Positions 17,434-26,540 of a stretch of 64,000 bases of DNA are shown here, in pieces. Under the pieces are notes generated by a model, which saw nothing but the letters and a program-made list of their open reading frames with translations, ran no database searches and was not told the origin of the DNA. The DNA comes from Candidatus Leucobacter sulfamidivorax (GTDB taxonomy: Bacteria > Actinomycetota > Actinomycetes > Actinomycetales > Microbacteriaceae), in contig QZLF01000003.1 of assembly GCA_016771945.1 (NCBI GenBank), positions 558,001 through 622,000 of the forward strand, read 5' to 3'. The stretch's first letter is position 1; every line of letters begins with the position of its first letter. The position numbers and the translations under genes were made by a program.

Positions 17434-18546
17434 CTACGACCCCGCTCTCAAGACCGCGACGACTGCACCGATGATGCGTTCGAGATCGGCGTCGGTGAGT
17501 GAGGGATGGACAGGCAACGAGAGCACCTCGCGGGCGGCCTTCTCGGTCTCGGGCAGGTCGAGGCCAGGCGCATACTTCGCGAGCGAGGGCAGCCGGTGGT
17601 TCGGTATCGGGTAGTACACCCCGGAGCCCACGTTGTGATCGTCGGCGAGCGCCTGACGCAGGCGATCGCGCTCTCCCGCGTCCACCCGGATCGTGTACTG
17701 GTGGTACACGTGCACGGCGCCGTCGGCGACCTTCGGGGTGGTCACGCCGGCCACGCCCGCGAGGCCTTCGTTCAGCACGACCGCGTTCTGCTGCCGCTTC
17801 GCCGTCCACGCATCGACCTTGGTGAGCTGCACTCGGCCGATCGCGGCGTGGATGTCGGTCATGCGCGCGTTGAAGCCGACGACCTCGTTCTCGTACTGCT
17901 TCTCCATGCCCTGGTTTCGCAGCAGGCGAAGGTTGCGGGCGATCGCGTCGTTCGCGCAGGTCACCATCCCGCCCTCGCCCGAGGTCATGTTCTTCGTCGG
18001 GTACAGGCTGAACATCGCGAAGTCGCCGATCGTGCCGACCTGGCGCCCACCCCAGCTCGCTCCGTGCGCCTGCGCGGCGTCCTCGTAGATCGCGAGCCCG
18101 TGTTCGCGTGCGATCTCCTCGATCTGATCGACGAGGAACGGGTGCCCGTAGAGGTGCACCGGCATGATGCCCTTCGTCCGCGGCGTGATCGCAGCCCTGA
18201 CTGCTGCAGGGTCGAGCGTGAAGAAGTCGGGCTCGATATCCACGAACACCGGGGTCGCTCCGGTCAGCGCAACCGAGTTGCCCGTCGCGGCGAAGGTGAA
18301 AGAGGGCACGATGACCTCATCGCCCGGGCCGACCCCTGTCGCGAGCAGCCCCAGGTGCTGACCTGCCGTACCGCTGTTGACGGCGACCGTGGGACGTCCA
18401 CCTGCGAAGTGCTCGCCGAACTCCTGCTCGAAAGCCGCAACCTCCGGGCCCTGTGCGATCATGCCCGAGCGCAATACTCGATCGACCGCTTCGCGCTCCT
18501 CATCGCCGATGATCGGCTTCGCAGGAGGGACGAATTCATTGGACAT
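17434..18546 (-). CDS. DegT/DnrJ/EryC1/StrS aminotransferase (WbpE/WlbC-like)
   Basis: 370-residue PLP enzyme with canonical motifs: NSGTAGQHLGLL at residue 57, D156 in IYEDAAQAHGA, and the Schiff-base lysine K185 in MFSLYPTKNMTSGEGG. It is much closer to standard nucleotide-sugar aminotransferases than the one at 5075. By motif it suits the WbpE/WlbC role, transamination of a UDP-3-keto-N-acetylhexosaminuronate, and the needed dehydrogenase, oxidoreductase and acyltransferase occur elsewhere in the window (inference). First gene of a leftward set with two glycosyltransferases. Confidence 0.9.
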   Translation of the reverse strand: MSNEFVPPAKPIIGDEEREAVDRVLRSGMIAQGPEVAAFEQEFGEHFAGGRPTVAVNSGTAGQHLGLLATGVGPGDEVIVPSFTFAATGNSVALTGATPVFVDIEPDFFTLDPAAVRAAITPRTKGIMPVHLYGHPFLVDQIEEIAREHGLAIYEDAAQAHGASWGGRQVGTIGDFAMFSLYPTKNMTSGEGGMVTCANDAIARNLRLLRNQGMEKQYENEVVGFNARMTDIHAAIGRVQLTKVDAWTAKRQQNAVVLNEGLAGVAGVTTPKVADGAVHVYHQYTIRVDAGERDRLRQALADDHNVGSGVYYPIPNHRLPSLAKYAPGLDLPETEKAAREVLSLPVHPSLTDADLERIIGAVVAVLRAGS

Positions 18547-18799
18547 GCTCAGGGATTCCTTAATCGCTCGATTCCACTGCCCTCACAAGAGCAGAAGGGT
18601 CATCTGCAAGAATAGCGGGGCTCACTGCGAGGTCGCAGCGCGCCAGCTTCATGCCCAGATGAGACTCGCCGAGGCTCATGGAGTGAGACCCGATTCTCCA
18701 AGAGCACGAGCCACTGCTGCTGCTGCAGCACCTCTGCGCATGCAGCCATGCATATCTGCGCACGAAGCTCGATCGACATCATTACGGAATAATGGTGCT

Positions 18800-18875
18800 G
18801 TGCTGACCTCCTTCGCGAGGAGGCTCGGGCGTTCTCGCTTCGTCTTCCTCCTCACCCTCGCATGCCTACCGCTAG
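18800..18875 (+). pseudogene. 5' remnant of glycosyltransferase gene split by IS1182-family element
   Basis: Short coding remnant beginning at GTG 18800 (an in-frame ATG at 18740 is an alternative). It encodes a basic stretch and a hydrophobic segment, SFARRLGRSRFVFLLTLACLPL, a signal anchor by appearance. Removing the insertion sequence and one CTAG copy joins codon CTA (18872-18874) and G18875 to TG at 20604, so the reading continues without a break into the glycosyltransferase at 20603-22153. Confidence 0.8.
18872..18875. repeat. Target-site duplication CTAG, left copy
   Basis: CTAG directly before the left inverted repeat of the IS1182-family element; the matching copy is at 20600-20603. 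Confidence 0.85.
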
Positions 18876-20599
18876 GTGCGCGGGTCAGAATCGGGTGGCG
18901 TGGCGCGCGGCGTTGACTCTGGCATCGCGCGCTGACGGTCGCGAACGGGAACGGGCGGGCCGTTGCGGTGTGAGAGCGTGCGGGATCGCACGGCGAGGGG
19001 CTCGTGGCGACTGTCGGTGCGTGCTGTGACGCCCAGGGACCCCTGGGGAGGCCTATGCGGGCGCCAGCCCGGCGGCTGTAGCGACGCGGAGCTTGCGGAG
19101 GTTGTGGCAGATCGTGTGGAGTAGCCATTCGCCTTGGGCGCCGGCGAGTCCGCGTAGCCGGAGCTGTCCGGCGTTTTGCCGGGTCTTCATCTGCCCGAAC
19201 GCGGGTTCAACGATGGCTTTGCGGCGCGCGTAGTCGGTGCGGCCCTGCTCGGTGCGCAGCGCGTGCGCCATCCGCTCCCGCCGGCTCGCGTCCTCTGGGG
19301 CCGGGTCCGGGGCGCCGGCGGTAGGGAAGCTCTCGCCGTGACGTTGCCGTCCCGTCGCGATCAACACCTGTGCGTCCAGATCGTCGGCGGCTTCGAGGTT
19401 GGCTTCCGAGCAGTAGCCCGCGTCAGCGAGGACGACCTCTGGGGAACGCTCGATTCCTGCCGCGTCGAGGTTCCGTAGGGTCTGCTCGGCCATCGGGACG
19501 AACTGCTGGATATCGGTGGCCTGCTGGGTGACCTCGGCGCTCAACACGATCTGGTGGCCCTCATCGACAACGGCCTGCGCGTTGAACGCGTAATCGAAGC
19601 CGCGGACCGTCTTCATCATCCGCGCCTCAGGATCGGTGAAATTGCGTTGCGCTTTCGGCTTCGGCGCCGCCGTGTCCACCGCAGTCGCGACGGCCGCGTC
19701 GGCCTGCTCAGGGGGCTGACCGGCGGCGTCGGCCTTCTTCCGCGCCACGGCTGCCGCCTTCTCGGCGGCGTCGGCCTCGATCGCGTCCTTCGCGGCACGT
19801 AGTTTTGCCAGGCGCCCCTCACGGCGGGCCAGCTCCGGGGCGACCTCGTCCCCGCGCCGGTCCTGGCCGAACTGCTGATCCTCGGCCTCATCGACCGCCT
19901 CCGCCTCGGCGAGCAGCGCAGCGACCTCGGCTTGGAGCTGATCGATCTTCGGCACGATCCGGTCATAGCTCATCGCCTTATGCCGCGACGCGTTCGCAGC
20001 CAGCTTCGTGCCATCCAGCGCGACCCGCCCCAACCGCACCAGCCCCGCCTCCGCGCAGACCCGCAGCACCTGCAGGAACAACCCCGGCAGGGCATCCAGG
20101 TGACGCCGACGAAACCGTGCCAGCGACCGGTAGTCGGGCGCCTGGTTGCCCGACAGCCACCGGACGGCGATATCGCGCTTGCAGCGCCGCTCCAACTCAC
20201 GAGACGAGGTCACGCCCGTCGCGTACGCGAACAGCAGCAGCTTCAACATCATCCGCGGGTCATACGGAGGCGCACCCGAGGCGGACGCGTACGACGCGTA
20301 GACCGGCGTCAGATCCAAGAGCTCTTCGACGACCTCGGAGATGAACCGGGCCTCATCATCCTCGTCCAGCCAGTCATCCAGACTCGGCGGGAGCAGGAAA
20401 CACTGCCCCTGGTCATACCCACGGAACGTCTTGCCCGCACCCGCCGGTGCAGCCGATCCCGGCGCCCGCGCCTCACCCGGCTCGACCTCGAACAGACCCT
20501 CCAGGCTGGCAGTCACCGTCATGAATCGATTCTCCCAGCACCCCGCGCTATCCACCGGATTCACCCCGGCGCGTTAACGGAAGGATCTGACCCACGCAC
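18876..20599 (-). mobile_element. IS1182-family insertion sequence
   Basis: 1,724-bp element with terminal inverted repeats GTGCG(C/T)GGGTCAGA at 18876 and, inverted, ending at 20599, and 4-bp CTAG duplications on both sides. It carries one transposase gene on the minus strand. It interrupts a plus-strand glycosyltransferase gene 76 bp after the presumed start. The clean duplication and intact transposase frame suggest a recent insertion. Confidence 0.92.
19053..20564 (-). CDS. IS1182-family transposase
   Basis: DDE transposase, 503 residues from ATG 20564 or 489 from ATG 20522 (MTVTASLEG). Hallmarks are FRGYDQGQCFLLPPSLDDWL, then PYDPRMMLKLLLFAYATGV, WLSGNQAPDYRSLARFR, the catalytic Asp in VALDGTKLAANAS, the second in VVLADAGYCSEANL, and a terminal KAIVEPAFGQMKTRQ with the catalytic Glu. 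An Ala- and charge-rich coiled-coil insert lies between the first two catalytic residues. No frameshift or premature stop is seen, so it may be active. Confidence 0.95.
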   Translation of the reverse strand: MNPVDSAGCWENRFMTVTASLEGLFEVEPGEARAPGSAAPAGAGKTFRGYDQGQCFLLPPSLDDWLDEDDEARFISEVVEELLDLTPVYASYASASGAPPYDPRMMLKLLLFAYATGVTSSRELERRCKRDIAVRWLSGNQAPDYRSLARFRRRHLDALPGLFLQVLRVCAEAGLVRLGRVALDGTKLAANASRHKAMSYDRIVPKIDQLQAEVAALLAEAEAVDEAEDQQFGQDRRGDEVAPELARREGRLAKLRAAKDAIEADAAEKAAAVARKKADAAGQPPEQADAAVATAVDTAAPKPKAQRNFTDPEARMMKTVRGFDYAFNAQAVVDEGHQIVLSAEVTQQATDIQQFVPMAEQTLRNLDAAGIERSPEVVLADAGYCSEANLEAADDLDAQVLIATGRQRHGESFPTAGAPDPAPEDASRRERMAHALRTEQGRTDYARRKAIVEPAFGQMKTRQNAGQLRLRGLAGAQGEWLLHTICHNLRKLRVATAAGLAPA

Positions 20600-20603
20600 C
20601 TAG
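20600..20603. repeat. Target-site duplication CTAG, right copy
   Basis: CTAG directly after the right inverted repeat of the IS1182-family element; it pairs with 18872-18875. Confidence 0.85.
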
Positions 20604-22153
20604 TGGTCGCCGTAGCCGGTGGGAGATCAGGTGCGGCTCGGTTCGCATACCGCGTCTATTCGATCACGCCCTTCGAACTCATCGACCGCGCGGCAAGAGC
20701 CGCTCATCGCACGTCGAAGACCGTCAAAGACCCCATCCTCGCCGAGCTGCATCGAATGACGGCCTACCGCTTCGACTTCGATCTCTCCGAGCACCTCGAC
20801 CAATGGCAGACTCGCACCGAGCAGGTGCTGACCTTCTGCGACGCGGCGATGGCGGACGGCATCTCGGACGAGGATCTCGCCGAGCTCCTGTTCCACGCAC
20901 TGATCCTTGTTTTCCATCCGAACGTCTCCCAAGGCACGGTTCCCTCGCCCTTCGTGGAATCGCCGCTTGAGGCAGGGAGGATTCTCTCGCACCGCTGCAT
21001 GCAATTGCTCCGGTCGGACCTCTCCGGTGATGCTGCCGACGAGGAGAGCGCCGGCCTGTTCCCGGTTCGCGCATCTGACGAGCCTGTGCACCTGCTCGTG
21101 ATGACCGAGACGAACTTCAACTTCATGGGCCCGATTCTCGACACTTGGAGGCATGATCCCTCGGTCTCCCTACGAGTCCGAGATCTGAGCTCGGAAGACG
21201 TCGACTCCTCGTGGTGGAGCCCGCAGAACACCATTCTCGATCGGATCAGAGGTTCCTCCCCGACTCCTCCGGCCTTCCTCGTCGAAGATCTCGAATGGGC
21301 CGACGTCGTGTTCTTGGAGTGGTCGCAGGCGCTCGCCGCTCGCCTTTCAGGGGTGCGCCTTCGAGGGCGGCTCGTGATACGGCTCCACCGATACGAGGCG
21401 TTCACTCAGGAACCGACGCTGACCGACTGGCGCAATGTCGATGAACTGATCATCATCACTCCGTACATGAGGGAACTCCTGGATCGAACCCTTCCCGGTG
21501 TCGCGATGAAGACGTCGATCAGCATGGTCCCCAATGTCATCGAGTTGCAGGGGCTTCGCGAGCGGAAGCTCGCAGTCGCCTCTCGCACGCTCGCGCTCAT
21601 CCAATACGGTTCGATCGTCAAGGACCCGATATGGGCGCTTGACGTGCTCGAGATCCTCCGCAGAACAGACCCCTCCTGGCGGCTCCTGCTCGTCGGAGCG
21701 GCACCGAATACCCTCGCAGCGGACGAGGCCACCATTCGATACTTCACCGCTTTCGAACGACGTCTCGCCCAGTTCGACGGGTCGGTACAGCGCCTCGGGC
21801 ATCGGGATGATCTTCCAGACGTATTGCGGGAGGTGGGATTCATCCTCTCCACCTCCCGCGTCGAGGGCGCGCCGGTGTCACTACTCGAGGGGATCGCCTC
21901 CGGGGCAATTCCAGTCGTCCGCGACTGGCCGATCGTCAGGGCCATCGGAGGCGCCGCCGCGCTCTACCCTGCCGAGTGGATAGTGGAGACGCCGGAAGAC
22001 GCGGCACGGCGGATCCTCGATCAAGCACCCGACTCGGACACGGGCTTGGAAGCCCGGGAATACCTGGATTGGGCCGCCCGGCATTCCGACTCCTCGGTGA
22101 ACCTCTCGGCCCTGAATCAGGTCGTATTCGGCACTCAGACTCGCCTCGATTGA
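20603..22153 (+). CDS. Glycosyltransferase (GT4-like), displaced from its signal-anchor start by an IS
   Basis: 516-codon frame from GTG 20603, formed partly by the target duplication. The C-terminal half is a GT-B donor domain: IQYGSIVKDPIWALDVLE, WRLLLVGAAPN, GFILSTSRVEGAPVSLLEGIASGAIPVV (key part SRVEGAPVSLLEGIA, with the two conserved Glu). The N-terminal half is less familiar. The original gene began upstream of the insertion sequence and had a hydrophobic anchor of about 20 residues. The catalytic part survives, so a soluble or poorly expressed protein is possible; function after insertion is doubtful. Confidence 0.75.
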   Translation: MVAVAGGRSGAARFAYRVYSITPFELIDRAARAAHRTSKTVKDPILAELHRMTAYRFDFDLSEHLDQWQTRTEQVLTFCDAAMADGISDEDLAELLFHALILVFHPNVSQGTVPSPFVESPLEAGRILSHRCMQLLRSDLSGDAADEESAGLFPVRASDEPVHLLVMTETNFNFMGPILDTWRHDPSVSLRVRDLSSEDVDSSWWSPQNTILDRIRGSSPTPPAFLVEDLEWADVVFLEWSQALAARLSGVRLRGRLVIRLHRYEAFTQEPTLTDWRNVDELIIITPYMRELLDRTLPGVAMKTSISMVPNVIELQGLRERKLAVASRTLALIQYGSIVKDPIWALDVLEILRRTDPSWRLLLVGAAPNTLAADEATIRYFTAFERRLAQFDGSVQRLGHRDDLPDVLREVGFILSTSRVEGAPVSLLEGIASGAIPVVRDWPIVRAIGGAAALYPAEWIVETPEDAARRILDQAPDSDTGLEAREYLDWAARHSDSSVNLSALNQVVFGTQTRLD

Positions 22154-22223
22154 ATGCCCCGCGCGACACATCCGATCGACCGCTGCCGGGGTCAGCGGTT
22201 CGGCTCGATGTTGGGCTACCGAC

Positions 22224-23909
22224 TCACCCGTCCAGGCCGGCGCCGAAGAAGAGAACGGCTGAACTCCGACTGCCGCTCGTAGCGTAGCCGACACTCACAA
22301 AACCCCGCACACCGGCGTTCGGCTGGTACAGCCATTGCCCGGTTGCTCGGTAGGATCTCAGCAGATCGTAGCTGCGCTGCACCCGATTCGAGGTCGTCGC
22401 TCCGGTGACCGCAGAGACCTGGTATCGCACCCAGGGCTCTGCCGAGGAGAGCGAAGCCTGGCTCCGCGCCTGACCCTGTGCGATTTGAGCTGCCCAACTC
22501 TGAGCGGGATTCCCTCTCCTGCTATCGCTCACCCTGAGTGCCCCGAGCCCGCGTTCGAAGCGATCCTGGTTCACCCTGCCGTAAAGTGCCTGCGCGGAGA
22601 TCCAGTCCGAGTCGCTTATTCCGCTCGGCCGGATCATGCACTCGTTGCCGTTCCTGACCGAGTCGCTCAATGTACCTGCCCCACCGAGAATCAGGATCTC
22701 TCCCGGAAGCAGGCGGTCCGTAGCCGCGTAGACCACGCTCGGCACGCAACCGCTCTCGACCAGCAGCAAGGCGGAACCCCGAGCACCTGCTGCGGCAGCC
22801 CCCGCTAGAGCATCGGCGAACGCGAGTCCGTTCGCCCAGTACACATCTGCGTACCCGCCGAAGATCGCCGTACTCACGTTGGCGGAAACCTCGTAGCGAT
22901 CCTTGCCGCTGTACCTGGTGACCGCACCCGCCAGGGCGCCGATCGCCGACTCGATCGACGGACTGACGGTAGCCGGACCGCCGACGATGTGCGCACGAGT
23001 CGCTCCGAGGCTACTCAGCCCGTTCTGCAACTCCTGCGGCAAAACGGCGCCACTGCCCGGAACCAGAAGCACCGGAGCGTCGAGCTTCGCGGCTGCAGCA
23101 CCCGCCGAGAGCGCGTCGGCGAAGCCTTCGCCTGTTGCGACGAAGACATTCTGCGTTCCCTCTGGCCAGCCGAACTTCGCTATCTCGACGGAGGTCGTGT
23201 AGCGATCACTTCCCGACAACCTCACCACGCTCGCGGCGTACTGCCGCAGTTCCGATTCGACCTGCGGACTCACCGACCCCGGTCCTCCTGCGATGATGAT
23301 CGTGGAGGGCATCAGCCGAGTCAGTTCCGACTTGATCGCAGCGGGGATCTCATTCCTCGCCACCGGTAGCAGCGGAGCACGCAGCTTCGCAGAAAGCGGT
23401 GCCGCACTGAGCGAATCCGAGAAGAGTTCGCCAGTGGCGACGATCACCGTATCGGCGGTAGAGGGATAGGCTTGGCGGGTGATCGCGGCTGCGGTCGCAT
23501 AGCGATCCTCACCGCCGAGTCGAGTCGCAGGGCGTTCGCTCCACGAGGCCGGATCGGCTACTTGGCCGAAGGCCAATGCAGACAGCGGCATGATGGCGTC
23601 AGCAGTGGTCTCGGGCTGCTCTTCCACCTCCTCCGGAGTATCGCTCGACGGGTCTTCTGAGCCTTCGGGTGCGGAGCCGGCGCCTCCATCGGGCGCATCG
23701 ACGTCAACCGGCTCCGAATCGGAGGACCCTTCGGGCGGCGTATCGGAGCCCGGATCATTCAGCCCGATCGCGGGCAGGGGCGCTGCCGTGGAGGAAGTGG
23801 GCACCGCGACCAACCCGAGCGAGATGAGCACCGCGCCGAGGCCGAAGATACCGAGTATGCGTCGAACCGGAGAACGACGCTTCCCGCCGACATTGTTCGC
23901 TTCTCGCAT
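22224..23909 (-). CDS. Secreted cell-wall-binding repeat protein with CAP-like C-terminus
   Basis: 561-residue exported protein. A basic start and hydrophobic stretch (IFGLGAVLISLGLVAVP) form a signal peptide; an acidic Pro/Ser/Glu-rich linker follows to about residue 105. Three cell-wall-binding-repeat-2 units follow from about residue 131, each opening with a DRY motif (LGGEDRYATAA, LSGSDRYTTSV, YSGKDRYEVSA) and containing F-(S/A)-D-(S/A)-L. The last 130 residues (VNQDRFERGLGALRV ... AVLFFG) look like a divergent CAP/SCP domain (inference). ATG 23909 is chosen for the GGAGGT site upstream. It begins 2 bp after the LGFP gene. Confidence 0.85.
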   Translation of the reverse strand: MREANNVGGKRRSPVRRILGIFGLGAVLISLGLVAVPTSSTAAPLPAIGLNDPGSDTPPEGSSDSEPVDVDAPDGGAGSAPEGSEDPSSDTPEEVEEQPETTADAIMPLSALAFGQVADPASWSERPATRLGGEDRYATAAAITRQAYPSTADTVIVATGELFSDSLSAAPLSAKLRAPLLPVARNEIPAAIKSELTRLMPSTIIIAGGPGSVSPQVESELRQYAASVVRLSGSDRYTTSVEIAKFGWPEGTQNVFVATGEGFADALSAGAAAAKLDAPVLLVPGSGAVLPQELQNGLSSLGATRAHIVGGPATVSPSIESAIGALAGAVTRYSGKDRYEVSANVSTAIFGGYADVYWANGLAFADALAGAAAAGARGSALLLVESGCVPSVVYAATDRLLPGEILILGGAGTLSDSVRNGNECMIRPSGISDSDWISAQALYGRVNQDRFERGLGALRVSDSRRGNPAQSWAAQIAQGQARSQASLSSAEPWVRYQVSAVTGATTSNRVQRSYDLLRSYRATGQWLYQPNAGVRGFVSVGYATSGSRSSAVLFFGAGLDG

Positions 23910-23911
23910 GG

Positions 23912-25666
23912 TCACTGCACCACACCTCCGGTCACAGACTCCCCGGAGCCGGGCGGGATCTCTACCCCCGCTGGCGCCGAATAGCTGGTGAACTGGCTGC
24001 CCCGGCGTTCCGTCCATACTGCGACTCCAGCAACGAAGGTGCCACTGCATTGGGTGCCATCGGCGGAACACAAAGGCTTGCCAGTGGGCCAGCCCCAAGC
24101 ACCCGCAGGGCCGCCAGCCTGCTTATACAGGGTCAGCAGGTTCCCGTTCGGAAAGGCGAACACGCCTGCGGCCGAGCGATACATCATGCCACCGCCCAGT
24201 GGATATTCCTGACCCCCGCCCCCTGCGGATATCTCGACAGCAGCACCGACTGGCAGCCCGATCGCAGCGGACGCGCCGCCGAGGTTCTCCCAGCTCTCGA
24301 GGAACCTCTGATCGAACAGCAGCGGCTGACCGCTGCCGATCTTCACTACCGCGTTCTTCTGGAACCGCTGACTCACCGAACCCTCGACGGTCTTCGCAGG
24401 GGCGGTCGGCACACCGAGAGAGCCGTTGAATCCTCCCGAGCTCTGCCAATAGGAGGCGAGCGCATTCGGGATCAGGAACACACCGATCTCTTTCGCCTCG
24501 ACGACGATTCCACCTTGGAACTGCATGACGTTGTTGCCGGAGCTTCCCTGGTAGACAGCAGGAGAGATCGGCCATCCCCAGGAACCCTCGAGCCCGCCCG
24601 CTGCGGCAAAGTTCTGCAAAATCTGGCTGGTGCGGGTGAGGCCGGCCGCCACCCCCGAATTGGACAGGTAGACGAAGCCGCCCTCAAAGTCCTGCAGGTA
24701 TCCCCCGCCGCTCGAAGATATGGACCGTGCTGCTGCCGTAGGCTGTCCGAGCCAGTCCTTGTTGGTGTTCCAGTAGGTCAGAATGCCACCGTTGACCGGA
24801 TAGCTTGGTCCGCCCTGCGTGCTCCCGAACCACGTCACATAGAAGTTGTAGAAGTTGCGGTTTCCATAGCTCGAGCAGCCGTCACCGGTGCCCCAGCCCG
24901 CGGCGAGCGCAGCCGCATTTGGCTGATAGGGCGTATAGATATACAGCGCCGCAGTCGCCCAGTTCTCGATGTAGACCTGCGATGATCCGCAAGCCGGATT
25001 CGGATGGTACTGGATGGTGTTGTACTGGAACGGCTTGTAATTGAAGCTGCCCGGGAACGCTCGATAGACCTTCAACTGCCAGGCTGCGTAGTAGACCTGG
25101 TTCTGGAAACCGTAATACTCGGGATTGCAGTTCGCCGCCCAGCCCGGTCCGGAGTCCGGGCAAGCATAACCGGTGGCGACGTCGATCTGCCGCTGCGTCG
25201 GCCAGCTGTCACTCACGAGGCTCTGCTCTTTCTCAAGTGTGATCAGCAGCACCCTCTGGCTGATCCCGCAGGCCTGCCCCACCTTCGCGATGATCTCCGC
25301 GGCGCTCTCGTTCGCACGACCGACATACGCGCCGCAGTGGGCGTTCGCCGGCTTACTCACCGTATTCATCGCGTATCCGCGCAGGCACCAGTTGGAGATC
25401 ACCGTGTTTCCCCATGGCATGCCGGCCTGGCGCCCAGGATCCCCGATCGTGCATCTGGGTACCCGCTGGTTCAGGAAGCTCTGCACATCCGACGCGCTCA
25501 TCGCATTGCCGTTGTAGAACAGTGAGTCCGAGATGATGTTGCCAGGGTTGAAACCGACGACCGCCGCCTGAGCAGGAGCCGCGTTCACGAGCGGCGTCGT
25601 GGTGACCGCCACTGCCGCGACACACGCGAGCAGGATTCTGCCCAAGCGCGTGGTTCCTCGCTTCAT
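23912..25666 (-). CDS. Secreted LGFP-repeat protein with lysozyme-like N-terminal domain
   Basis: 584-residue secreted protein. Signal peptide MKRGTTRLGRILLACVAAVA ends near APAQA. Residues about 35-290 form a Cys-containing domain common in actinobacteria, with RVLLITLEKEQSLV (candidate catalytic Glu), DVATGYACPDSGPG and YGFQNQVYYAAWQ; I read it as a glycan-hydrolase-like fold (inference). The rest has several LGFP-type repeats (W-G-W-P, GSLGVPTAPA, AAIGLPVGAA), which bind wall glycans. ATG 25666 is preceded by GGGAGGG. It is cotranscribed with the wall-binding protein 2 bp downstream. Confidence 0.85.
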   Translation of the reverse strand: MKRGTTRLGRILLACVAAVAVTTTPLVNAAPAQAAVVGFNPGNIISDSLFYNGNAMSASDVQSFLNQRVPRCTIGDPGRQAGMPWGNTVISNWCLRGYAMNTVSKPANAHCGAYVGRANESAAEIIAKVGQACGISQRVLLITLEKEQSLVSDSWPTQRQIDVATGYACPDSGPGWAANCNPEYYGFQNQVYYAAWQLKVYRAFPGSFNYKPFQYNTIQYHPNPACGSSQVYIENWATAALYIYTPYQPNAAALAAGWGTGDGCSSYGNRNFYNFYVTWFGSTQGGPSYPVNGGILTYWNTNKDWLGQPTAAARSISSSGGGYLQDFEGGFVYLSNSGVAAGLTRTSQILQNFAAAGGLEGSWGWPISPAVYQGSSGNNVMQFQGGIVVEAKEIGVFLIPNALASYWQSSGGFNGSLGVPTAPAKTVEGSVSQRFQKNAVVKIGSGQPLLFDQRFLESWENLGGASAAIGLPVGAAVEISAGGGGQEYPLGGGMMYRSAAGVFAFPNGNLLTLYKQAGGPAGAWGWPTGKPLCSADGTQCSGTFVAGVAVWTERRGSQFTSYSAPAGVEIPPGSGESVTGGVVQ

Positions 25667-25829
25667 CAGCGTCCCTCCCCAGACCACAAAGTCTCTACTT
25701 TCAAGTGAGCGTTTAAGGTTTAGTGCCTCAGAGTACTGTATCAACGGCATTGCCCGCTTCAGCGGTTTCGCCACACGGTTCCGCCCGCATTCAGCGGATG
25801 ACGGCGTCCCCGTCTGCCAGAATGGTCGC

Positions 25830-26534
25830 ATGACTCTCGAAGCGGCCTCTCACACGCCCGGGAGCACCGACAACCGCGATGTATGGGTGGTGATCCCCCT
25901 CTACAACGAAGCCACGGTGATATCCGAAGTCGTGAGCGGATTGCTTCCCGACTTTCCGAACATCGTCTGCATCGACGACGGCTCCCGTGACGGCTCGGGA
26001 GGGATCGCACGAGCCGCAGGTGCCCGGGTCGTCACACATCCCATCAACCTCGGCCAAGGCGCTGCCCTGCAGACCGGCTTCGAGTATGCGCTGGAGCGCG
26101 GCGCGCGCTATGTGGTGACCTTCGATGCGGACGGTCAGCATCGGGTAGTCGACGCGGTCGCGATGCTGAACCGAGCTCGCGCCGAGGACCTTGCCATCGT
26201 CTTCGGCTCCCGCTTCCTCGACGATCGCACGAAGCCTGGTCTCCTCAAGAAGATCGTTCTCAAGACCGCCGTCGCTGCAACGAACTGGAGCACACGGACA
26301 AAACTCACCGATGCGCACAACGGCCTGCGCGTCATTCGCGAAGACGCGCTGCGCCGCGTCAAGCTTCGCCAGGATCGCATGGCGCACGGCACCGAGATCA
26401 TCGTGCAGCTCGGCCGAACGGGGCTCCCCTATTCGGAGCATCCGGTCGAGGTGCTCTACACCGACTACTCGAAGGCCAAGGGGCAGTCGCTGTGGAACTC
26501 GTTCAACATTCTCATCGACCTGGTGATTCGGTAG
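25830..26534 (+). CDS. Glycosyltransferase family 2 (polyprenyl-phosphate sugar synthase-like)
   Basis: 234-residue GT-A enzyme without membrane segments. WVVIPLYNEATVISEVV, CIDDGSRDGSGG and VTFDADGQH (metal-binding DAD) match dolichyl/polyprenyl-phosphate mannose synthase-like proteins. The frame is open further upstream, but MTLEAASH at 25830 fits family length. It is followed 6 bp later by a DUF2304 membrane protein, a pairing often seen where the small protein assists a family-2 glycosyltransferase at the membrane. It heads a four-gene plus-strand operon. Confidence 0.88.
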   Translation: MTLEAASHTPGSTDNRDVWVVIPLYNEATVISEVVSGLLPDFPNIVCIDDGSRDGSGGIARAAGARVVTHPINLGQGAALQTGFEYALERGARYVVTFDADGQHRVVDAVAMLNRARAEDLAIVFGSRFLDDRTKPGLLKKIVLKTAVAATNWSTRTKLTDAHNGLRVIREDALRRVKLRQDRMAHGTEIIVQLGRTGLPYSEHPVEVLYTDYSKAKGQSLWNSFNILIDLVIR

Positions 26535-26540
26535 ACGCCC

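Noticed and set aside
18377-18916. 179-codon plus-strand frame across the DegT start and the IS1182 left end
   Set aside because: Most of it is antisense to the aminotransferase; only the last coding stretch before the IS is real, as the remnant of the split glycosyltransferase.
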